Shown here: one piece after another, positions 15,353 to 23,050 of the stretch | Position numbering within the stretch: position 1 is the stretch's first letter | How the letters are laid out: every line of letters starts with the position of its first letter | Notes under the pieces: model-generated | Seen by the model: only the letters and a program-made list of their open reading frames with translations | Told to the model about the DNA's origin: nothing | Database searches by the model: none | Source of the DNA: Bradyrhizobium jicamae | GTDB taxonomy: Bacteria > Pseudomonadota > Alphaproteobacteria > Rhizobiales > Xanthobacteraceae | Assembly (NCBI RefSeq): GCF_018130695.1 | Contig: NZ_JAFCJX010000002.1 | Coordinates: forward strand, 434,001-498,000 | Reading direction: 5' to 3' | DNA: 64,000 bases | Program-made: the position numbers and the translations under genes

Positions 15353-15418
15353 ATGCGCAATATTATTGCCAAACTTATTATCGTCGTCGTAGCCAGGCGC
15401 ACCGCCGGGGATGGCTAG
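15353..15418 (+). CDS. ilv leader peptide (Ile/Val/Leu-rich attenuator peptide)
   Basis: A 21-codon reading frame starting MRNIIAKLIIVVV. Eight of codons 4-13 are Ile, Leu or Val, including the runs Ile-Ile, Leu-Ile-Ile and Val-Val-Val. It lies between a good promoter and a terminator hairpin 100 bases upstream of acetolactate synthase. This is the classical arrangement for ribosome-mediated attenuation by charged tRNA-Ile, tRNA-Val and tRNA-Leu. The stop codon sits in the loop of the next hairpin. A ribosome site is weak (GGGAAG about 13 bases upstream). Confidence 0.8.
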   Translation: MRNIIAKLIIVVVARRTAGDG

Positions 15419-15468
15419 CGGCCATCCACATTCGGGCGGTGTGCATGGGGCCTCTGGGGCCCTTTTTT
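15397..15468 (+). terminator. ilvB attenuator: leader hairpins and intrinsic terminator
   Basis: An outer stem pairs GCGCACCGCC (15397-15406) with GGCGGTGTGC (15435-15444), with one G-U. Inside it GGATGGC (15409-15415) pairs with GCCATCC (15421-15427). The terminator GGGCC (15448-15452) / GGCCC (15458-15462) is followed by six T. The 5' arm of the outer stem overlaps the end of the leader peptide frame, so a ribosome stalled on the Ile/Val codons would disturb it. A possible antiterminator is GGCC at 15420-15423 plus CCA pairing with TGGGGCC at 15446-15452; this is inference. Confidence 0.75.
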
Positions 15469-15526
15469 ATTTCCCGAAGCAGAACACAACGAAAGCCGCG
15501 CAAAACAGCGCATCCGGAGCGAGATC

Positions 15527-17302
15527 ATGAGCGACAAGAGCCACGACCCCAATCAGATGACCGGCGCCGCGATGATCGTGCGCGCGCTCATCGATCATGG
15601 CGTCCAGCACCTCTTCGGCTACCCCGGCGGTGCCGTGCTTCCGATCTATGACGAGATCTTCCAGCAGAGCGAGGTCGAGCACATCCTGGTCCGCCACGAG
15701 CAGGGCGCCGGCCACGCCGCCGAAGGCTATGCCCGCTCGACCGGCAAGCCGGGCGTCGTGCTGGTGACCTCTGGTCCCGGCGCTACCAACATGGTGACGC
15801 CGCTGGCGGACGCGCTGATGGATTCGATCCCGCTGGTCTGCATCACCGGACAAGTTCCTACTCATTTGATCGGCAACGACGCGTTCCAGGAATGCGACAC
15901 GGTCGGCATCACGCGGCCCTGCACCAAGCACAATTGGCTGGTGCGCGACGTCAACGATCTCGCCAAGGTGCTGCACGAGGCGTTCTACGTCGCGACCTCC
16001 GGCCGCCCCGGCCCGGTCGTGGTCGACGTGCCGAAGGACGTGCAGTTCGCCACCGGCACCTATCATCCGCCGCGCAAGTCCGACGTCCACGTGTCCTACA
16101 CGCCGCGCGTGAAGGGCGATGCGGCGCAGATCCGCAAGGCGGTGGCGATGCTCGCGAGTGCCAAGCGGCCGGTGATCTATTCCGGCGGCGGCGTGATCAA
16201 TTCCGGTCCCGAGGCGTCGAAACTGCTGCGCGAGCTGGTCGAGGTCACCGGCTTTCCGATCACCTCGACCCTGATGGGGCTCGGCGCCTATCCGGCCACC
16301 GGCAAGAACTGGCTCGGCATGCTCGGCATGCACGGCACCTACGAAGCCAACATGACCATGCATGATTGCGACGTCATGCTGTGCGTCGGCGCACGCTTCG
16401 ACGACCGCATCACCGGCCGCACCGATGCGTTCTCGCCGGGCTCGAAGAAGATCCACATCGACATCGATCCGTCCTCGATCAACAAGAACATCCGCGTCGA
16501 CGTGCCGATCATCGGCGATTGCGGCAACGTGCTCGGCGACCTCCTGCAGGTGTTCAAGGCGGAGACGAAGAAGCCGGATATCAAGGCGTGGTGGCAGCAG
16601 ATCGCGCAATGGCGTGCGCGCAACTCGCTGTCCTACCGCAAGAACAACGATATCATCCTGCCGCAATACGCCATCCAGCGCCTGTTCGAGCTGACGCGCG
16701 GCAAGGACACCTACATCACGACCGAGGTCGGCCAGCACCAGATGTGGGCCGCGCAGTTCTTCGGCTTCGAGGAGCCGCATCGCTGGATGACCTCGGGCGG
16801 TCTCGGCACCATGGGCTACGGCCTGCCGGCCGCGCTCGGCGTCCAGGTCGCGCACCCGGACAGCCTCGTCATCGACATCGCCGGCGATGCCTCGGTGCAG
16901 ATGACGATGCAGGAGATGTCGACGGCCGTGCAGTACGAGCTGCCGATCAAGATCTTCATCCTGAACAACCAGTACATGGGCATGGTGCGGCAGTGGCAGC
17001 AACTGCTGCACGGCAACCGCCTGTCGCATTCCTATTCGGAAGCATTGCCCGACTTCGTCAAGCTCGCGGACGCCTATGGTGCCGTCGGCATCCAGGCGAT
17101 CAAGCCCGGCGATCTCGACGGCGCGATCAAGGAGATGATCAAGGTCAGGAAGCCGGTGCTGTTCGATTGCCGCGTCGCCGCGCTGGAAAACTGCTTCCCG
17201 ATGATCCCGTCGGGCAAGGCGCACAACGAGATGCTGCTGCCGGAAGAGGCGAATGACGAGGCCACGGCCACCGCTTTCGCCGGCGGCAAGGCGCTGGTGT
17301 GA
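15527..17302 (+). CDS. ilvB: Acetolactate synthase large (catalytic) subunit
   Basis: The biosynthetic acetohydroxyacid synthase large subunit (also called ilvI) uses ThDP and FAD. It condenses pyruvate with pyruvate or 2-oxobutyrate, the first common step to valine, leucine and isoleucine. Catalytic Glu58 (RHEQGAGHAAEGYAR), the FAD-binding central domain and the ThDP motif GDASVQMTMQE with ILNNQYMGMVRQWQ are present. Length of 591 aa is typical. GGAGCGAG lies just before the ATG. It heads a unit with the ilvA-like gene and ilvN and is preceded by an attenuator responding to its end products. Confidence 0.96.
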   Translation: MSDKSHDPNQMTGAAMIVRALIDHGVQHLFGYPGGAVLPIYDEIFQQSEVEHILVRHEQGAGHAAEGYARSTGKPGVVLVTSGPGATNMVTPLADALMDSIPLVCITGQVPTHLIGNDAFQECDTVGITRPCTKHNWLVRDVNDLAKVLHEAFYVATSGRPGPVVVDVPKDVQFATGTYHPPRKSDVHVSYTPRVKGDAAQIRKAVAMLASAKRPVIYSGGGVINSGPEASKLLRELVEVTGFPITSTLMGLGAYPATGKNWLGMLGMHGTYEANMTMHDCDVMLCVGARFDDRITGRTDAFSPGSKKIHIDIDPSSINKNIRVDVPIIGDCGNVLGDLLQVFKAETKKPDIKAWWQQIAQWRARNSLSYRKNNDIILPQYAIQRLFELTRGKDTYITTEVGQHQMWAAQFFGFEEPHRWMTSGGLGTMGYGLPAALGVQVAHPDSLVIDIAGDASVQMTMQEMSTAVQYELPIKIFILNNQYMGMVRQWQQLLHGNRLSHSYSEALPDFVKLADAYGAVGIQAIKPGDLDGAIKEMIKVRKPVLFDCRVAALENCFPMIPSGKAHNEMLLPEEANDEATATAFAGGKALV

Positions 17303-17336
17303 TGATGCTGAATCCGCGACAAGCGCTCTTCCTTCG

Positions 17337-17474
17337 CCTCGCCCCGCTTGCGGGGAGAGGCCGGATTGCGCGCGAGCGCAATCCGGGTGAGGGGGAGTCT
17401 CCGCGAGTCCGTCGCTCACCGTCCTCGCGGAGGCTCCCCCTCACCCTAACCCTCTCCCCGCAAGCGGGGCGAGG
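17337..17474 (+). repeat. Long palindromic (REP-like) element between ilvB and the ilvA-like gene
   Basis: The outer 24-base arms (17337-17360 and 17451-17474) are perfect reverse complements built on CGCCCCGCTTGCGGGG. A perfect 11-bp hairpin CCGGATTGCGC/GCGCAATCCGG occupies 17361-17386, and an inner pair GGGTGAGGGGGAG / CTCCCCCTCACCC closes the middle. The same outer arms recur at 40141-40325. It lies within the ilv unit and could form a very stable mRNA structure. Confidence 0.9.
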
Positions 17475-17509
17475 GGACCGCGCGAACGCGTGGATGGAGC
17501 TTGCATCCG

Positions 17510-18496
17510 ATGTTTGACCTCAACGAGCTCGAGCGCGCACACAGAATCGTCGGCACTGAGGTGCCGCCGACGCCGGCGCATGCCTGGCCGCTGCTGGCCG
17601 AGCGGCTCGGCACGCATGTCGTGGTCAAGCATGAGAACCACACGCCGATCGGCGCCTTCAAGGTGCGCGGCGGGCTGGTCTATCTGGAGAAGTTGAAGCG
17701 CGAGCGTCCCGACGTCCCCGGCATCATCTCGGCGACGCGGGGCAATCACGGCCAGAGCCTCGCCTTCGCCGCCAGCCGTCACGGCGTGCCCGCGGTGATC
17801 TACGTGCCGCGCGGCAACTCGGTCGAGAAGAACCGCGCGATGGCCGCATTCGGCGCCGAGCTGGTCGAGCACGGTGACGACTTCCAGGCCGCGCGCGAGG
17901 AGGCCGAGCGTCGTGCGCAGTTCACCGGTCTGCACATGGTGCCGTCGTTCCATCCCGATCTCGTGCTCGGCGTTGCGACCTACGCGCTCGAGCTGTTTCG
18001 ATCAACGCCCGATCTTGACGTGCTTTATGTGCCGATCGGGCAGGGCTCCGGCATCTGTGGCTGCATCATGGCGCGCGATCTGCTGGGCCTGAAGACCGAG
18101 ATCGTCGGCGTGCAGTCGAGCGAAGCGCCGTCCTACGCACTGTCGTTCGCGGCCGGCAGGATCGTCACCACCGAGACCAGCAACACGAACGCCGATGGTA
18201 TGGCGACGCGCATTCCCGATGCGGATGCGTTTGCGCTGATCCGTGAACGTGCCGCACGCATCGTGCAGGTCACCGATGACGAGGTCGGCGCCGCGATCCG
18301 CGCCTATTGGACCGACACCCACAACCTCGCTGAAGGCGCCGGCGCTGCGGCGCTCGCGGCCGCGCTGCAGGACAAGCCAAAGCTCGCCGGCAAGCGGGTC
18401 GGGCTGATCCTGAGCGGCGGCAATATCGATTTCGATCTGTTCCGCACATGGGTCGGAACGGACACCGCGCGAGCCGCCCAGGCGGCGGTGGCGTGA
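17510..18496 (+). CDS. Threonine/serine dehydratase (short IlvA-like)
   Basis: A PLP enzyme of the fold-type II dehydratase family, 328 aa. Lys51 in GAFKVRGG is the Schiff-base residue; TRGNHGQSLAFAA is the phosphate-side loop and LSGGNIDF the late Gly-rich motif. It deaminates threonine to 2-oxobutyrate, the branch into isoleucine. It lacks the C-terminal ACT-like regulatory domain of biosynthetic IlvA (usually about 500 aa), so isoleucine feedback on the protein is not expected. The ATG at 17510 has GGAG 10 bases upstream; the TTG at 17501 is too close to it. It lies between the two AHAS subunits, supporting a biosynthetic role. Confidence 0.85.
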   Translation: MFDLNELERAHRIVGTEVPPTPAHAWPLLAERLGTHVVVKHENHTPIGAFKVRGGLVYLEKLKRERPDVPGIISATRGNHGQSLAFAASRHGVPAVIYVPRGNSVEKNRAMAAFGAELVEHGDDFQAAREEAERRAQFTGLHMVPSFHPDLVLGVATYALELFRSTPDLDVLYVPIGQGSGICGCIMARDLLGLKTEIVGVQSSEAPSYALSFAAGRIVTTETSNTNADGMATRIPDADAFALIRERAARIVQVTDDEVGAAIRAYWTDTHNLAEGAGAAALAAALQDKPKLAGKRVGLILSGGNIDFDLFRTWVGTDTARAAQAAVA

Positions 18497-18520
18497 TGAG
18501 ACGAATGTAAGGGGACGACA

Positions 18521-19063
18521 ATGAACCAGCCCGCATCGGCCTATTTCCTGGAAGAACGTCACGATCCGAACGAGACGCACACGCTGTCCGTGCTCGTGCA
18601 GAACGAGCCCGGCGTGCTCGCGCGCGTCATCGGCCTGTTCTCCGGCCGCGGCTACAACATCGACAGTCTCACGGTGTCGGAGACCGAGAGCCAGAAGCAC
18701 CTCTCGCGCATCACCATCGTCACCACGGGCACGCCGATGGTGATCCAGCAGATCAAGCATCAGCTCGACCGCATGGTGCCGGTCTATCGCGTCGTCGACA
18801 TGACCTTGACCGGACGCTCGATCGAGCGGGAGCTCGCGATGGTGAAGGTGAAGGGCGGCGGCGAGCACCGCGTCGAGGCGCTGCGGCTGGCCGATGCATT
18901 CCGCGCCCGGGTGATCGACGCCACCACCGAGAGCTTCGTGTTCGAGATCACGGGCAATACGTCGAAGATCAACCAATTCATCGACCTGATGCGCCCGCTG
19001 GGGCTGGTCGAGGTGTCACGAACCGGGGTGGCCGCGATCACGCGTGGGCCGGAAGGGATGTGA
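18521..19063 (+). CDS. ilvN: Acetolactate synthase small (regulatory) subunit
   Basis: The AHAS regulatory subunit (also ilvH), 180 aa. The N-terminal ACT domain (HTLSVLVQNEPGVLARVIGLF, GRGYNIDSLTV) binds valine and confers feedback inhibition. The C-terminal half (ELAMVKVKGG through FVFEITGNTSKINQFIDLM) is the second domain that activates IlvB. GGGGA lies 6 bases before the ATG. It follows the dehydratase gene by 24 bases and precedes the methyltransferase by 3, so these genes are likely one transcript. Confidence 0.95.
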   Translation: MNQPASAYFLEERHDPNETHTLSVLVQNEPGVLARVIGLFSGRGYNIDSLTVSETESQKHLSRITIVTTGTPMVIQQIKHQLDRMVPVYRVVDMTLTGRSIERELAMVKVKGGGEHRVEALRLADAFRARVIDATTESFVFEITGNTSKINQFIDLMRPLGLVEVSRTGVAAITRGPEGM

Positions 19064-19066
19064 GTC

Positions 19067-19762
19067 ATGTTGGCGCGCGACTGGTACTACACGCAACGAC
19101 GGCGGATGGGCCTCGATACCGCGGTCGCCTCGATCTATGACCGCCACGATGACAGCGACGCCCGCGCCCGTCAGGCGCTGACCATGCTCGGCGTCAAGCC
19201 GGGCTGGCGTGTCGCCGATATCGGTTGCGGCAACGGCGTGCTCGCCACCGAAGCCGCGCTGATGGGGGCCGAGGTCGACGCCATCGACATCTCGCCGGCG
19301 ATGCTCGGCCTCGCCGACATTTACGCCCGCGACCGCAAGGCCCGCATCCGCACCCAGCCGGCCGGGCTGCTGTCGTTCGCCTACCAGCCGAATTCATACG
19401 ACCTGATCGTCAGCGAGTTCACGCTGCACCATCTGCCCGACTTCTGGAAGGCGGTGGCGATGTCGCGGATCTTCAACGCGCTGAAGCCCGGCGCCAACTT
19501 CTATCTGCGCGACATGGTGTTCGTCAGCATGCCCGACGGCGTCGATCGCGACGTCGAGGGCTGGGCCGATTTCTCGATCAAGAACCACGATTTCGAGCGC
19601 GACAGCGTGATGACCCACATGCGCGACGAATACTCGACCTTCGGCTGGGTGATGGAGCGGATGCTGACCGAGGTCGGTTTCACGCTGGTCTCGGCCGACT
19701 ATCATGCGCCGCTGCACGGCACCTATCTGCTGCGCAAGCCGACGCCGGACCAGCAGAGCTAG
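19067..19762 (+). CDS. Class I SAM-dependent methyltransferase
   Basis: A 231-residue Rossmann methyltransferase. Motif I is VADIGCGNGVLA near residue 47, and a following acidic strand (VDAIDISPAMLG) binds the ribose of SAM. The motif IV region is YDLIVSEFTLHHLPDFW. The layout resembles UbiE/COQ5-like small-molecule methyltransferases, but the substrate cannot be assigned. Its tight spacing after ilvN (3 bases) suggests co-expression; no link to branched-chain synthesis is known to me. Confidence 0.85.
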   Translation: MLARDWYYTQRRRMGLDTAVASIYDRHDDSDARARQALTMLGVKPGWRVADIGCGNGVLATEAALMGAEVDAIDISPAMLGLADIYARDRKARIRTQPAGLLSFAYQPNSYDLIVSEFTLHHLPDFWKAVAMSRIFNALKPGANFYLRDMVFVSMPDGVDRDVEGWADFSIKNHDFERDSVMTHMRDEYSTFGWVMERMLTEVGFTLVSADYHAPLHGTYLLRKPTPDQQS

Positions 19763-19798
19763 GCCAGAACAAGAGCAACAACGAAAGAAGCCAGGACG

Positions 19799-20677
19799 AT
19801 GAAGCCGGCCGACGTTGGTATTGCCGTGATGGTCGCGGTGATCTGGGGACTTGCGTTCGTGGCAAGCCGGATCGCGCTCGACGAACTGCCGCCGGAACTG
19901 ATGACCGCGATGCGCTTCGGCATTGCCGCGATCCCGTGCCTCGTCGTGCGCAAGCCGAAGCAGGTGTCGTGGGGCTTGCTGATCGCCATCAGCTTCACGC
20001 TGTTCCTCGGCCAGTTCCTGGCGCAGTCGATTGCCATCGCCCATGGCGTGCCGGTCGGGCTCACCAGCGTCATCGTGCAGAGCCAGGCGCTGTTCACGAT
20101 CGGCCTCGCTGCGTTGGTATTCGCTGAGGTGCCGTCGCGGATGCAGGCGATCGGCATCGCGATCTCGGCGATCGGGCTTTTGATGATCTGCGGCACTGTC
20201 GGCTACGATTTCTCCGTCACGGCGTTCGCGATCCTGATGATCTCACCGATCTCGTTTGCGGTCGGCAATTTGCTGCTGCGCCCGGCGCAGGGCGCGCGGA
20301 TGTTCGACCTGTTCGCCTGGCTGTGCCTGTGCGCGGCGATCCCGCTGTTCGCGCTCTCCTTCGTCACGATCGGCGCGCAGCCGATGTGGCAGGCGCTGAC
20401 GCATATGTCGGTGCCCGTCATCATCTCGCTGATCGTGATCGGCGCGATCTCGACCAGCATCGCCTACTGGCTGTGGGGCCGGCTGCTGCGGGATTATCCG
20501 GCGGCGCAGGTGGTGCCGTTCGCGCTGCTGGTGCCGTTCGTGGGGTCGGCGGCATCCAGCGTCGTGTTCGGCGAGCGGTTCGGACCCTTGAGGCTCGCCG
20601 GCATGATCACCGTGATCGGCGGCATCGCCGTGATGCTGTTGTCGAAGCGCCCGCAAGCGCTGCCGAAGACCGCGTGA
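19799..20677 (+). CDS. EamA/DMT family transporter
   Basis: A 292-residue membrane protein of ten hydrophobic helices in two EamA repeats. The first ends near residue 135 and the second begins with FSVTAFAILMISPISFAVGNLLLR. The VIWGLAFVASRIAL start and the late PFVGSAASSVVFGE motif are typical. These are drug/metabolite exporters, some of amino acids. Its position in an ilv cluster next to a LysE-type exporter suggests amino-acid efflux, by inference only. Confidence 0.88.
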   Translation: MKPADVGIAVMVAVIWGLAFVASRIALDELPPELMTAMRFGIAAIPCLVVRKPKQVSWGLLIAISFTLFLGQFLAQSIAIAHGVPVGLTSVIVQSQALFTIGLAALVFAEVPSRMQAIGIAISAIGLLMICGTVGYDFSVTAFAILMISPISFAVGNLLLRPAQGARMFDLFAWLCLCAAIPLFALSFVTIGAQPMWQALTHMSVPVIISLIVIGAISTSIAYWLWGRLLRDYPAAQVVPFALLVPFVGSAASSVVFGERFGPLRLAGMITVIGGIAVMLLSKRPQALPKTA

Positions 20678-20684
20678 GGAGACG

Positions 20685-21287
20685 ATGACCACCTCGCTCT
20701 TCTATGCCTTCCTCGCCTTCATGGTGGTGATGTACTTCACCCCCGGGCCGAACAACATCATGCTGCTGGCGTCGGGCCTGACCTATGGCTTCCGGCGCAC
20801 CATCCCGCACATCGCCGGCATCGTCATCGGCTTTGCCTTCATGGTCGCCGCGGTCGGGCTCGGACTGGGGACCGTGTTCCTGGCCTATCCGATCCTGCAG
20901 ACCATCCTGAAATATGCCGGCGCGGCCTACCTGATCTATCTTGCGGCCGTGATCGCCATGTCCGGCCCGACCAAGCCCGGCGAGGACAAGGCCGGCGGCC
21001 CGATGACCTTCTGGGGCGCGGCCATGTTCCAGTGGATCAATGCCAAGGGCTGGGTGATCGTGATCGGCACCATCACCGCCTATGCCGCGATTGCCCAGTT
21101 TCCGGTCAACATTGCGATCCAGACCGTGATCAGCCTGCTGGTCGGCACCGTGTCGACCGTGGTCTGGGCCCTGTTCGGCACGGCGCTGCGGCCGGTCCTG
21201 ACCTCGGAGCGGCTGGTCCGGGGCTTCAACATCCTGATGGCCATCCTGCTTTTGGCCTCCCTCTACCCCGTCTTCATGGACGCATGA
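20685..21287 (+). CDS. LysE family translocator
   Basis: A 200-residue LysE/RhtB-type exporter with about six helices. The family signature MYFTPGPNNIMLLASGLTYGFRRTIPHIAGI occurs near residues 16-46. The family exports amino acids and relatives (lysine, threonine, homoserine lactones). It starts 7 bases after the EamA gene. Location between ilvN and ilvC suggests removal of excess amino acids, possibly branched-chain; not proven by sequence. Confidence 0.9.
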   Translation: MTTSLFYAFLAFMVVMYFTPGPNNIMLLASGLTYGFRRTIPHIAGIVIGFAFMVAAVGLGLGTVFLAYPILQTILKYAGAAYLIYLAAVIAMSGPTKPGEDKAGGPMTFWGAAMFQWINAKGWVIVIGTITAYAAIAQFPVNIAIQTVISLLVGTVSTVVWALFGTALRPVLTSERLVRGFNILMAILLLASLYPVFMDA

Positions 21288-21402
21288 ATGCCGCACCGCG
21301 CCATGCGAGAACGGGGTTTCCCCTGAGGAGAAAAAGCTCTAGACAACGCCGGAAATTCGCGGGCGCCCGGCGGTTTTGATCCATCCGAAAGCCTGATCCA
21401 TC

Positions 21403-21426
21403 GGCCGATTTCGGCCTCCCTTTTTT
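21403..21426 (+). terminator. Intrinsic-terminator-like hairpin directly upstream of ilvC
   Basis: GGCCGA (21403-21408) pairs with TCGGCC (21411-21416) around TT; after TCCC there are six T (21421-21426). The ilvC ATG is only 18 bases further. It may end the lysE transcript or act as an attenuator for ilvC. No branched-chain-rich leader frame is visible upstream of it. Confidence 0.55.
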
Positions 21427-21428
21427 GA

Positions 21429-22463
<1,035 letters not shown>

Positions 22464-22549
22464 GGCTTGATCCACGCTTGAGGTGGCGAGATCGCGCAAG
22501 CGCGATCTCGATGATCAAGAACGGCGCGCTGGTCAAGAGCAAGAACTAA
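22464..22549 (+). repeat. Hairpin plus duplicated 3' tail of ilvC
   Basis: After the ilvC stop comes a perfect 10-bp hairpin CGAGATCGCG (22487-22496) / CGCGATCTCG (22501-22510). Then 22511-22549 reads MIKNGALVKSKN and a stop, matching the end of IlvC ([13 protein letters not shown]). It has no ribosome site or remaining body, so it is a remnant of a partial duplication or recombination, not a gene. Confidence 0.75.
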
Positions 22550-22587
22550 GGTCTGCTCGCGACATCAGATTCGAGTCGAACGACATC

Positions 22588-22619
22588 GCCTCTCTCCGCT
22601 CCGCGGGGAGAGGCTTTTT
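22588..22619 (+). terminator. Intrinsic terminator after ilvC
   Basis: GCCTCTC (22588-22594) pairs with GAGAGGC (22608-22614), with a further CCGC/GCGG pairing inside, followed by TTTTT. It lies directly beyond the stop of the convergent PilZ gene. Confidence 0.75.
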
Positions 22620-22620
22620 C

Positions 22621-22869
22621 TTAATCGAAGGTCAGGCCGAGCCGTAACGCCCTGCGCCAGGCGACATGACAGGGCATGTGCAGCCCATCGCCGGGCACCA
22701 CCAACGTGAAATGGTCGGGGATGCCCGTCTGGTTCTCGACCTCGATCGCCGCGCCTGATGGCGAGAGGTTGCGGATCGTGCAATCGATCGCGGCGCCGCC
22801 GAACTCGATGGTGCCGCCCTTCAAGACGCGATGCCGGGCGTTGCGTCGTTTCTCCACTGTCATCGTCAT
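22621..22869 (-). CDS. PilZ domain-containing protein
   Basis: A short (82 aa) single-domain PilZ protein. KRRNARHRVLKGG carries the arginine cluster that binds c-di-GMP, and the second signature NLSPSGAAIEVE matches the (D/N)xSxxG element. The ATG at 22869 is chosen because homology begins there; another ATG is two codons later and neither has a strong ribosome site. It faces a diguanylate cyclase-type gene 180 bases away, reading in the opposite direction, suggesting local c-di-GMP signalling. Confidence 0.82.
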   Translation of the reverse strand: MTMTVEKRRNARHRVLKGGTIEFGGAAIDCTIRNLSPSGAAIEVENQTGIPDHFTLVVPGDGLHMPCHVAWRRALRLGLTFD

Positions 22870-23050
22870 GGCACGGGGTCCCGTGTGAGCTTGATTAGCC
22901 TCAACTTGCGCCGCGAAAGTTAACGCAACTTTACCTTTGTCGGCTGTGGAGCTACGGAACCGCACCCTGCAGTTCCCGATCACGGCATTGCGCACCAAAT
23001 TTTAAGCTGCCCGCGTCAATTTTACCGCCACATTGAGGGCGGAACGCGTG

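Noticed and set aside
15467..17419. 650-codon minus-strand frame opposite ilvB
   Set aside because: Composition rich in Asp, His, Val and Arg with no family features; antisense to a highly conserved gene.
21285..21380. Leader peptide for ilvC (frame starting MNAAPRHARTGF)
   Set aside because: It is Arg/Lys-rich and has no run of branched-chain codons, so it does not fit attenuation by Ile, Leu or Val.
22511..22549. Small gene MIKNGALVKSKN after ilvC
   Set aside because: Too short, no ribosome site, and clearly a copy of the ilvC 3' end.
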